Below, piece after piece: positions 7,502-15,388 of a DNA stretch of 64,000 bases. Positions within the stretch are counted from its first letter, which is position 1. Every line of letters starts with the position of its first letter. The DNA comes from Pseudomonas protegens CHA0. GTDB taxonomy: Bacteria > Pseudomonadota > Gammaproteobacteria > Pseudomonadales > Pseudomonadaceae. The translations under genes were made by a program, and so were the position numbers. A model generated the notes under the pieces. It was not told where the DNA came from. It saw only the letters and a list, made by a program, of their open reading frames with translations, and did not search any database. The stretch lies in contig NC_021237.1 of the NCBI RefSeq assembly GCF_000397205.1, positions 4,527,001 to 4,591,000 of the forward strand, in the 5' to 3' direction.

Positions 7502-10177
7502 ATGACCCAGAACAACAGTGCAACCCTCGATAACGATCCCCAGGAAACCCGCGAGTGGCTCGACTCTCTGGAGTCGGTGCTGACGGTGGAAGGTCGCCCG
7601 CGGGCCCATTACCTGATCGACCAGTTGCTGGATTTCGACGTGGCACGCCACGGCGACTTCCATGGCCGGGTGACCACGCCCTACATCAACACCATTGCCC
7701 CCGAGCGGCAGCTGCCCTACCCCGGCGACCTGGAGACCGAGCGCAAGCTCAACGCGATGATCCGCTGGAACGCCATGGCCATGGTGCTGCGCGCCGGCAA
7801 GCATTCGGGCGTGGGCGGCCACATCGCCACCTATGCTTCGGCAGCCGTGCTCTACGACGTGGGTTTCGATCATTTTTTCCGCGGCCGCAGCGACAGCTTC
7901 GACGGTGACATGGTGTACATCCAGGGCCACTCCTCCCCAGGCATCTACGGCCGCGCCTACCTGGAAGGCCGGATCAGCGCCGCCCAGCTCGACAACTTCC
8001 GCCGCGAGGCCGACGGCCAGGGCATTTCCTCCTATCCGCACCCCAGGCTGATGCCGGACTTCTGGCAGTTCCCCACTGTATCCATGGGCCTGGGGCCGAT
8101 CACCGCGGCCTATCAGGCGCGTTTCATGCGCTACCTGGAACTGCGCGGGCTCAAGCAGCACCAGGGGCGCAAGGTCTGGGCCTTCCTCGGCGACGGCGAA
8201 ATGGACCAGCCCGAATCCCTGGCGGCGATTTCCCTGGCCGGGCGGGAGAAACTCGACAACCTGATCTTCGTCGTCAACTGCAACCTGCAACGCCTCGATG
8301 GCCCGGTACGGGGCAACGCCAAGGTCATCCAGGAGTTCGAAAGCCTGTATCGCGCCGCCGGCTGGAACGTGATCAAGGTGATCTGGGGCAGCGGCTGGGA
8401 CGCGCTGCTGGAGAAGGACCGCAGCGGCCTGCTGCGCCAGCGCATGATGGAGTGCGTGGATGGCGACTATCAGAACTACAAGTCGCAGAACGGCGCCTAT
8501 GTGCGCGAGCATTTCTTCGGCAAGTACCCGCAATTGCTGGAGCTGGTGGCCGATCTCTCGGACGAGCAGATCTGGAAGCTCTCCCGGGGCGGCCACGACC
8601 CGATCAAGGTCTACAACGCCTATGCCGCCGCAGTACGCCACAGCGGCCGTCCCACGGTGATCCTGGCGAAAACCGTCAAGGGCTTCGGCATGGGCGAGGC
8701 CGGCGAAGGCCAGAACATCAACCACCAGTTGAAGAAGATGGGGGCCGAGGCAGTGAAGGCCTTCCGTGATCGCTTCGAACTGCCGGTCAGCGATGAGCAA
8801 CTGGCTGAAATGCCCTACCTCAAGCCCGCGGCGGACAGCACGGAAGGCCGTTACTTCGCAGCCTGTCGCAGCCGCCTGGGGGGCTATGTGCCGGCTCGCT
8901 ACAACGACTGCGCACCGCTGCAGATCCCGGCCCTGGAAGCCTTCGCCACCCAGCTCAAGGACACCGGCGACCGGGCGATCTCCACCACCATGGCCTTCGT
9001 GCGCATCCTCGGCACCCTGCTCAAGGACCCGCAGATCGGCAAGCGGGTGGTGCCGATCGTGCCTGACGAGTCGCGCACCTTCGGCATGGAAAGCCTGTTC
9101 CGCCAGATCGGCATCCACTCGGCGGTGGGCCAGCTCTATACCCCACAGGATGCCGGGCAACTGAGCTACTACAAGGAGAGCAAGAACGGCCAGATCATGC
9201 AGGAGGGCCTGAACGAATCCGGGGCGATTTCCTCATGGATCGCCGCCAGTACCTCCTACAGCAACCACCAGGTCATGACCCTGCCCTTCTACATCTTCTA
9301 TTCGATGTTCGGCTTCCAAAGGATTGGTGACCTGGCCTGGGCCGCCGGCGATGCGCGGGCCCGGGGCTTCCTGCTGGGCGCCACGTCCGGGCGCACCACG
9401 CTGATGGGCGAAGGCCTGCAGCACGACGACGGCCACAGCCATATCCTCGCCTCGGTGATCCCCTGCTGCATCTCCTACGACCCGACCTTCGCCTATGAAC
9501 TGGCGGTGATCATCCATGAAGGCATGCAGCGCATGTATGTGCAGCAGGAGGATGTGTATTACTACATCACCCTGCTCAACGAAAACTACCCGCAACCGGC
9601 CATGCCCGAAGGTGCTCGCGAAGGCATTCTCAAGGGCTTGTACCGCTTCAGCTCAAGCACCGCCCAGGGCGCCAAAGCCCCGCGGGTGCAACTGATGGGC
9701 AGCGGCTCGATCCTGCGCGAGGTGATCGCCGCCGGGCAGCTGCTGGAGAAGGACTTCGGGGTGCAGAGCGACATCTGGAGTGCCACCAGCCTCACCGAAC
9801 TGCGCCGCCAGGGCCTGGCGGCGGAGCGCTGGAACCTGCTGCATCCGCAGCAGCCTCGGCGAGCGGCCTATGTCGAGCAATGCCTGGAAGGCCATCAAGG
9901 CCCGCTGGTGGTGGCCACCGACTACATGAAACTGTTCGCCGACCAGATCCGCCCCTTCGTCGAGGGTCGGCGCTTCGTCGCCCTGGGCACCGACGGCTTC
10001 GGCCAGTCCGATACCCGGGAAAACCTGCGGCAGTTGTTCGAGGTGGACCGGCATTTCATCGCCCTGGCGGCGTTGAAAGCCCTGGCCGATGACGGGGAGA
10101 TACCCTACAGCCAGGTCGGCGAAGCCTTGAGCCGCTATCGGATCGACGCTGAAAAAGTCGACCCGAGCTCGGTCTAG
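7502..10177 (+). CDS. aceE: 2-oxoacid dehydrogenase E1, homodimeric (AceE) type, second-copy candidate
   Basis: At 891 residues this has the length and layout of homodimeric pyruvate dehydrogenase E1. The thiamine-diphosphate motif GDGEMDQPES...CNLQRLDGPV spans residues 238-273, the active-site loop KGFGMGEAGEGQNINHQ lies near 395, the pyrimidine domain near 480-700 holds QEGLNESGAISSW, and the C-domain ends near 885. It decarboxylates pyruvate or a related 2-oxoacid and acetylates a lipoyl E2 partner. No E2 or E3 gene is adjacent, so it probably borrows AceF/Lpd from elsewhere or serves another acid; P. putida MdeB (2-oxobutyrate) is a precedent. ATG 7502 follows GGAGCCAGGT. It is divergent from the MarR gene and likely under its control. 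Pyruvate as substrate is not proven. Confidence 0.88.
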   Translation: MTQNNSATLDNDPQETREWLDSLESVLTVEGRPRAHYLIDQLLDFDVARHGDFHGRVTTPYINTIAPERQLPYPGDLETERKLNAMIRWNAMAMVLRAGKHSGVGGHIATYASAAVLYDVGFDHFFRGRSDSFDGDMVYIQGHSSPGIYGRAYLEGRISAAQLDNFRREADGQGISSYPHPRLMPDFWQFPTVSMGLGPITAAYQARFMRYLELRGLKQHQGRKVWAFLGDGEMDQPESLAAISLAGREKLDNLIFVVNCNLQRLDGPVRGNAKVIQEFESLYRAAGWNVIKVIWGSGWDALLEKDRSGLLRQRMMECVDGDYQNYKSQNGAYVREHFFGKYPQLLELVADLSDEQIWKLSRGGHDPIKVYNAYAAAVRHSGRPTVILAKTVKGFGMGEAGEGQNINHQLKKMGAEAVKAFRDRFELPVSDEQLAEMPYLKPAADSTEGRYFAACRSRLGGYVPARYNDCAPLQIPALEAFATQLKDTGDRAISTTMAFVRILGTLLKDPQIGKRVVPIVPDESRTFGMESLFRQIGIHSAVGQLYTPQDAGQLSYYKESKNGQIMQEGLNESGAISSWIAASTSYSNHQVMTLPFYIFYSMFGFQRIGDLAWAAGDARARGFLLGATSGRTTLMGEGLQHDDGHSHILASVIPCCISYDPTFAYELAVIIHEGMQRMYVQQEDVYYYITLLNENYPQPAMPEGAREGILKGLYRFSSSTAQGAKAPRVQLMGSGSILREVIAAGQLLEKDFGVQSDIWSATSLTELRRQGLAAERWNLLHPQQPRRAAYVEQCLEGHQGPLVVATDYMKLFADQIRPFVEGRRFVALGTDGFGQSDTRENLRQLFEVDRHFIALAALKALADDGEIPYSQVGEALSRYRIDAEKVDPSSV

Positions 10178-10182
10178 GAGCC

Positions 10183-11028
10183 TTAGTGCCCGCTGCTCGG
10201 CAGGGCCGGAATCGGCTCGCTGGGCGGCGGCAGGTTGCTGGCCGGTGGCGGCGTGACGGTTTGTGTGGCGGGCGCTGGCTCGCTGCTGGCTGCCGGCACT
10301 ATCGGCGCCGCCTCGACCGGAGGAGCCAGGGGTTGCGAGACCGCAGGCTCAGGCTCGGTGGCGGGTGCCGGCGCGGCCACAGGGGCAGGCTCGACCACTG
10401 GCTGCGCCTTGGGCTCGGGCTTGGCTGGCGCCTCGGGCTTGTTCTCGGGAACCCCGAGGTCGGCCTTGGGTTTCTCTTCGATATGCGCCGCCTTCTTCGC
10501 TTCCTGGGGCAGGAACAACTCCACCAGGGCGAAATAGCGGTCATAGAACTTGGCCGAGGACACGGTTTCGCTGGCCACCTTGACCATCGAATCATCGGTA
10601 GAGCCGATCGGCATCGACACCGAGCCCAGCACGCCCACGCCGAGGCTGGCCGAGTTGTTCACCTTCTTCAGCGCATAGCGATCCTGCAGGGCGTTGGCGA
10701 ACATCGTCGAACGCTGGTCGCCGCTGCCGTCCTGGGCACAAACCACGTTGAAGCTGATTTCCAGGTGGGTCTCGCCGGTCTGCTGGAAGCTCTTGTGGCC
10801 GCTGACCAGCTTCGGATCGTTGCTGGTGATGATGTAGCCCTGGCTGAGCAGGGCACGCCGCGCGGCCTCACAGGAGGCGGCATCGCTCACCGGGTAATTG
10901 CGCGAAAACGTGCCGGAATCATCGAAGCTTTCGTGCTCGTAGATGGCGGTCTTGTGCGACGAACAGCCGGCCACCGCAGACAGCAGCAACACCCCGGCCG
11001 TGGCGCGCAGATGAAATGATTTAAACAT
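10183..11028 (-). CDS. DUF2242-type lipoprotein with Pro/Ala-rich tail
   Basis: This 281-residue protein starts with a lipoprotein signal peptide; the lipobox VAGC places the lipidated Cys at residue 22. A folded domain of the DUF2242 type follows (about 28-175, with YEHESFDDSGTFSRNYP and SCEAARRALLSQGY). The last 100 residues are low complexity, rich in Pro, Ala and Glu, as in proteins that span the periplasm or cell wall. Function is unknown. It is convergent with the E1 gene, the stops being five bases apart, so they are not related by transcription. Confidence 0.8.
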   Translation of the reverse strand: MFKSFHLRATAGVLLLSAVAGCSSHKTAIYEHESFDDSGTFSRNYPVSDAASCEAARRALLSQGYIITSNDPKLVSGHKSFQQTGETHLEISFNVVCAQDGSGDQRSTMFANALQDRYALKKVNNSASLGVGVLGSVSMPIGSTDDSMVKVASETVSSAKFYDRYFALVELFLPQEAKKAAHIEEKPKADLGVPENKPEAPAKPEPKAQPVVEPAPVAAPAPATEPEPAVSQPLAPPVEAAPIVPAASSEPAPATQTVTPPPASNLPPPSEPIPALPSSGH

Positions 11029-11120
11029 CGAGAATCCTGAGGAAAACGCTCCGGCGCGTATTGTGCAACAGATCAGCGTCCCGCAGCGCGGGTAATTGGT
11101 GCCTTAAATTTCTCATCAGT

Positions 11121-12020
11121 TTACTGACCACTGTTTGCCGGAAAAAGTCGCTCGCTCAAGTGCTCGATCAACACCCGCAGCTTGGCCGCTGCATGTCGGC
11201 TCGAGGGCCACAACACCCAGAAGGCGCCGTTGTGCTCCAGGTATGGGTCGAGCACGGTTTGCAACTCGCCACGGCGCACCGCGGCCTGGACCATGAAGTC
11301 CGGCAGGCAGGCAATGCCCAGCCCGCTGCGCGCCGCGTGCTCCACCGCCTCGATGGAGCTGCTGGTCAGGCGAGTGGGCAGCACCGGCTCCGGCGCATCC
11401 GCTTGAACCTTGAAGGGCCAGGCCTCGAGCTTGCCAGTGTGGTGAAAGGTATGCCGCAGGCAGGAGTGACTGCGCAATTCCTGCGGGGTCTGCGGCACGC
11501 CGCGCTGCTGGAAATAGCCGGGGCTGCCCACCAGCACCATGCGAAAGCGCCCCAGCTGCCGGGCCAGCAACCGCGAGTCCTTGGGGTTGCCGGTGCGCAC
11601 TACCAGGTCGAAACCCTCTTCCACCACATCCACCATGCGATCGGAGAGGTCGATATCCAGCTCGATCTGCGGATAGCGTTGCATGAACTCGGCCAGTACC
11701 GGCATCAACAACCCATGGACCTGCGGCGCGCTGACCCGCAGCTTGCCCACCGGCGCGCTGGAAGAGTCACATAGCTGGAACTCCGCCGCCTCGACTTCGG
11801 CGGCGATCCTGCGGCAGCGTTCGAGGAATCCGGCGCCTTCGGCGGTGAGGCTGATGCTGCGGGTGGTGCGATGAAACAGACGAGTCTCCAGGCGCTCCTC
11901 CAGACGGGCAATACTTTTGCCAACCGCCGAGGAAGAGACTCCCAGAAGGCGCCCCGCTTCGGTGAAGCTGCGGGTTTCCGCCACCTGCATAAACACCGGG
12001 ATACTGCCGAGCCAGTCCAT
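11121..12020 (-). CDS. LysR-family transcriptional regulator
   Basis: This 299-residue protein has the LysR winged helix at residues 5-63 (FMQVAETRSFTEAGRLLGVSSSAVGKSIARLEERL, then LFHRTTRSISLT) and a substrate-binding-fold effector domain after residue 90. The sequence resembles the CrgA/YafC-like LysR group. It is transcribed away from an MFS transporter gene 124 bases distant, the classical arrangement where the regulator controls both itself and the transporter. The effector is not evident. Confidence 0.9.
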   Translation of the reverse strand: MDWLGSIPVFMQVAETRSFTEAGRLLGVSSSAVGKSIARLEERLETRLFHRTTRSISLTAEGAGFLERCRRIAAEVEAAEFQLCDSSSAPVGKLRVSAPQVHGLLMPVLAEFMQRYPQIELDIDLSDRMVDVVEEGFDLVVRTGNPKDSRLLARQLGRFRMVLVGSPGYFQQRGVPQTPQELRSHSCLRHTFHHTGKLEAWPFKVQADAPEPVLPTRLTSSSIEAVEHAARSGLGIACLPDFMVQAAVRRGELQTVLDPYLEHNGAFWVLWPSSRHAAAKLRVLIEHLSERLFPANSGQ

Positions 12021-12144
12021 CGCGTCGCTCCGAAATTAAGGACACCTGTGTCCGATAAGTTCGGAACCTTAGCCTATTTTTCCGCCATGAACAGCGCCCT
12101 ACCCTAGGCCCCTCACTTCCGAACCCACCCATCGGGGCCTTTCC

Positions 12145-13350
12145 ATGAGCAATTGCGTCAATGCCTGCGAACCCTTGCAAGTACCTGCCACAACCCACGA
12201 ACGCCTGCCTGTCGGCGGCCTGCTGGCCCTGGCCACTGCCGGGTTCATCACCCTGATGACCGAAACCCTGCCCGCCGGCCTGCTACCGCAGATGAGTGCC
12301 GACCTGGGCGTGTCTGCAGCGCTGATCGGCCAACTGGTGACCGTCTACGCCCTGGGCTCACTGCTGGCGGCCATTCCGCTGATCCTCCTCACCCAGGGCT
12401 GGCGGCGCCGGCCCCTGCTGCTGATCGCCATCGGCGGTTTCGCCGTGGTCAACAGCATCACGGCCCTCTCCACCGAATACAGCCTGATCCTGGTGGCGCG
12501 CTTCTTTGCCGGAGTCTTCGCCGGCTTGCTCTGGGCCCTAGTGGCAGGTTATGCCAGCCGCATGGTGGCGCCACACTTGCAGGGCCGGGCGATTACCCTG
12601 GCCATGCTCGGCGCGCCGCTGGCGCTGTCGGTGGGCATGCCCGCCGGGACCTGGCTGGGCGCCCTGCTGGGCTGGCGCATGAGTTTCGCCGTGATGACTG
12701 TGCTGACCCTGGGCCTGATCGGCTGGGTACTGGTGCAAGTGCCGGACTTCCCCGGGCTGCGGGCGCAGAAGCGCCTGTCGCTGAGTCGTGTCCTGACCCT
12801 GCCGGGGATCCGGCCGGTGCTGTTCGTGACCTTCGCCTATGTGCTGGGCCACAACATTCTCTACACCTACATCGCGCCTTTTCTTGAGCCGGCCGGGCTT
12901 GGCGGGGAAATCGAGCGGGTGTTGCTGGTGTTCGGCCTGGCCGCCTTGCTGAGCATCTGGCTGGTGGGCCTGCTGATCGACCGCTGGCTGCGTGAGCTGG
13001 TACTGGCCAGCTGTCTGCTGTTTATCGGCTCGACCCTGCTGCTGGGCCTGCTCGGCGACCGGCCACTGGCAATCTATGGGGCAATCGCTATCTGGGGGCT
13101 GTCCTTTGGCGGCATGGCCACCTTGCTGCAGACTGCGCTGGCCAAGGCCGCCGGCGAGCACGCCGATACTGCGCAGTCGATGCTGGTGACCCTGTGGAAC
13201 CTGGCAATCGCCGGTGGCGGCCTGGGCGGCGCGCTGCTGCTGCAGGGGCCGGGCGTGGCCACCTTCCCCTGGGTGATTGCCGCCCTGTTGCTGGTGACCC
13301 TGCTAGTGGCGATGAACGCCCGACGCGAGGGCTTCCCTGCCCGGGCTTAA
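12145..13350 (+). CDS. MFS efflux transporter (DHA1, sugar-efflux-like)
   Basis: This 401-residue protein has about twelve hydrophobic segments starting at residue 21, with the MFS pattern TLPAGLLPQMSADLGVSAALIGQLVTVYALGSLLAAIPL characteristic of the AraJ/SotB-like DHA1 group. It should be an inner-membrane proton-driven exporter of small molecules. The adjacent divergent LysR gene is the likely regulator. The substrate cannot be told from sequence. There is no RND or outer-membrane partner nearby. Confidence 0.88.
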   Translation: MSNCVNACEPLQVPATTHERLPVGGLLALATAGFITLMTETLPAGLLPQMSADLGVSAALIGQLVTVYALGSLLAAIPLILLTQGWRRRPLLLIAIGGFAVVNSITALSTEYSLILVARFFAGVFAGLLWALVAGYASRMVAPHLQGRAITLAMLGAPLALSVGMPAGTWLGALLGWRMSFAVMTVLTLGLIGWVLVQVPDFPGLRAQKRLSLSRVLTLPGIRPVLFVTFAYVLGHNILYTYIAPFLEPAGLGGEIERVLLVFGLAALLSIWLVGLLIDRWLRELVLASCLLFIGSTLLLGLLGDRPLAIYGAIAIWGLSFGGMATLLQTALAKAAGEHADTAQSMLVTLWNLAIAGGGLGGALLLQGPGVATFPWVIAALLLVTLLVAMNARREGFPARA

Positions 13351-13408
13351 AATCCGGCTCCCGGCTCGGGTGGCCGGGGCTCCAGCACCAGGGCTCGAGA
13401 AAGAATGC

Positions 13409-14287
13409 CTAGCCTTGCGAAGCAGGGTTCGCCGGCAAGGCGCCCTCTACCTTCGCCCCTGCACTGGAGCGGGCTTTACGGCTGCGTACCAGCGGCCAGA
13501 ACAACTCTTGCGTCCAGCTCACGGGTGCCAAGTGTTCGATGCCATAGGCAACGGGCCGGCGCCGAGTGATCTTCGCCGTACCAAACAGCACATCCCAGAG
13601 GAACAGCAGGTTGCCGAAGTTGCCCTTGTAATGGGTCACACCATCCTCGGCGCTCAGGCCGTGGTGCGCCGAATGGGTGGACGGCGTAGAAAAGACCCGC
13701 TCCAGCAACCACATCAGCGGCCGCAGAAAACCGATGCGGTACAGCTTGTCATCCCAGGCCACACTGCTGTGAGCGGCGAAGATCACCGTCATCTTGAGAA
13801 TCAGGTAACCGTAGTAGACCGGCGCCAGCCCCAGATAAATCAGCACTCCCGAGAACCAGATGCCGGGCATCAGCAGGTAATAGAAGCTGTTGTTGCGGTA
13901 GACGATGCGAATGCTCATGTAGGGCGCCGAATGGTGCGCGCGATGCAACGCGTACAGCGCCGGTACGCGGTGGGTCAATCGGTGCCACCAGTACTGGGTC
14001 ATGTCATCGAAGACCAGGAACAGCAGCAGGCCGAGTACCCAGGGGATCTGTGCCAGTGCTCCCTTTGCTTCGGGCAGCGATAGCTGCATGAGCGCGCCGC
14101 TGGCCCACATCACCAGGGGAAAGGTCACACCGAGCAACAGGCTTGAGCCCACCGCCTCGATCAACACATCACGGCGCTGGCCGCGAGGTTGGCCAAAGGC
14201 CGAACAGGTGATTTCCAGGAGGATGAAAAACACAAAGATCGCCGAAACGATCAGCAGCGGGTTGTTGGTCAGCAGGTCGTGGTTCAT
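13409..14287 (-). CDS. Sterol desaturase/fatty acid hydroxylase family membrane protein
   Basis: This 292-residue membrane protein carries the eight-histidine di-iron signature of the family: HRLTH near residue 102, HRAHH near 114, HSSVAW in the middle, and HSAHH near 208. Four or more hydrophobic helices precede and separate these. Members hydroxylate or desaturate lipid, sterol or carotenoid-like substrates. The last 25 codons run into a REP-like sequence and look unlike the family, so the C-terminus may be extended by the repeat. It is divergent from an AraC regulator gene, a likely regulatory partner. Confidence 0.85.
   Translation of the reverse strand: MNHDLLTNNPLLIVSAIFVFFILLEITCSAFGQPRGQRRDVLIEAVGSSLLLGVTFPLVMWASGALMQLSLPEAKGALAQIPWVLGLLLFLVFDDMTQYWWHRLTHRVPALYALHRAHHSAPYMSIRIVYRNNSFYYLLMPGIWFSGVLIYLGLAPVYYGYLILKMTVIFAAHSSVAWDDKLYRIGFLRPLMWLLERVFSTPSTHSAHHGLSAEDGVTHYKGNFGNLLFLWDVLFGTAKITRRRPVAYGIEHLAPVSWTQELFWPLVRSRKARSSAGAKVEGALPANPASQG
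13428..13450. repeat. REP-like sequence inside the 3' end of the sterol-desaturase-like gene
   Basis: TTCGCCGGCAAGG followed by CGCCCTCTAC closely resembles the Pseudomonas REP end seen at 45034-45115 (TTCGCTGGCAAG...CTCCTAC). It lies within the last codons of the coding frame rather than after it. Confidence 0.45.
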
Positions 14288-14353
14288 GGCATTCTCGCTC
14301 TTATCCTTGTGGGCATCGCCCCACCATTAGAGATCAGCAAGGCAGCCCGCTCT

Positions 14354-15319
14354 ATGCGCGAACTGGACAGAATTCCGCGAGATCCGGCCAAGGGCATGGC
14401 CCCGCGTTTCCATCGCGGGCGCCTGGGTGAAGTCCTGCAACGCTTTCTCGATGACCAGAACACCGGCCCCCAGCAGGACTACAACCTGCTGCAGCTGGAG
14501 CAGCTGTGGCGCGCCGCGGCAGCGCTGGAGCCGGCCATCGGCCTCAAACTGTTCGAACGCTTCACCCCCCAGGACTGGCACGTGATCGCCCACGCCAGCC
14601 TGTACTGTCCGGATGTCGCCGCGTCCATGGCGTTCTGGGTGCGCTACGCGCCCTTGGGTTCGGATACCGACCGGGTACAGCTGGTGGCGGATACCCGGGG
14701 GGCCGGTGTCGAGGTTGATATCGACACATCGGCGCCACTCGGCCGCTACCTGATCGAGCACTATGGCGTCATGTCCATCACTCAGTTGCGCCGTGGCACC
14801 GGCCTTGCGGTGCAGCCGGTACTGGCCTGCTTCAGCCATCCACGCCCGGCCTATCACGCGCAGTACCATCACTGGTTCGGCAAGCGGATCGAATTCGATT
14901 GCCCGGCCAACCGTTTCTACTTCGACCCGCAAACCCTGCAACTGCCGCTGCAAACCCGCCACGCCGGCATGCTGGAACTGCTGAGCGAGGAGCTGGATCG
15001 ACGGGTGGCCCTGCACCGGCGACAGAGCGGTTGGGCCGCCAAGGTGGCAGCGGCTTGTCGCCAGGCCCTGGCCGCCGGCCACTCACCAACCCTGGAAAGC
15101 CTTTGCGCGCAACTGCATCAAACCCCGCGAACGCTGCGGCGACGCCTGGAGGAACAGGGGTTGAGCTTTCGCGAATTGCTCGACCAGACCCGCGCCGAGC
15201 TGGAAATGCACCTGCAACTGCAAGGCGAATCCCGGGCCCAGATTGCCCTGCAGTTGGGCTACAACGATCAGGCGGCCTACCTGCATGCACGCAAACGCTG
15301 GAAGAACGCCCTTGGCTGA
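14354..15319 (+). CDS. AraC-family transcriptional regulator
   Basis: This 321-residue regulator has an arabinose-binding-like N-terminal domain and a C-terminal AraC helix-turn-helix (about residues 225-320; LESLCAQLHQTPRTLRRRLEEQG, then IALQLGYNDQAAYLHARKRW). The ATG at 14354 (MRELDRIPRD) is chosen because the longer in-frame extension back to 14189 would overlap the divergent gene and shows no family similarity. It lies 67 bases from the divergent sterol-desaturase-like gene, which it probably regulates. A strong terminator follows. Confidence 0.85.
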   Translation: MRELDRIPRDPAKGMAPRFHRGRLGEVLQRFLDDQNTGPQQDYNLLQLEQLWRAAAALEPAIGLKLFERFTPQDWHVIAHASLYCPDVAASMAFWVRYAPLGSDTDRVQLVADTRGAGVEVDIDTSAPLGRYLIEHYGVMSITQLRRGTGLAVQPVLACFSHPRPAYHAQYHHWFGKRIEFDCPANRFYFDPQTLQLPLQTRHAGMLELLSEELDRRVALHRRQSGWAAKVAAACRQALAAGHSPTLESLCAQLHQTPRTLRRRLEEQGLSFRELLDQTRAELEMHLQLQGESRAQIALQLGYNDQAAYLHARKRWKNALG

Positions 15320-15337
15320 AGTTTTTTCCAGCCCAAA

Positions 15338-15369
15338 AAAAGACCCCGGCATTGCGGCCGGGGTCTTTT
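15338..15369. terminator. Bidirectional terminator between AraC gene and ppiD
   Basis: AAAAGACCCCGGC pairs with GCCGGGGTCTTTT around a six-base loop. Both flanks end in T (or A) runs, so it serves the rightward AraC gene and the leftward ppiD gene. Confidence 0.88.
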
Positions 15370-15388
15370 CAACACTGTGGGTCAGACA

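Noticed and set aside
7424..9160. 578-codon open frame opposite the E1 gene
   Set aside because: Shadow of a strongly coding frame; no signal on its own strand.
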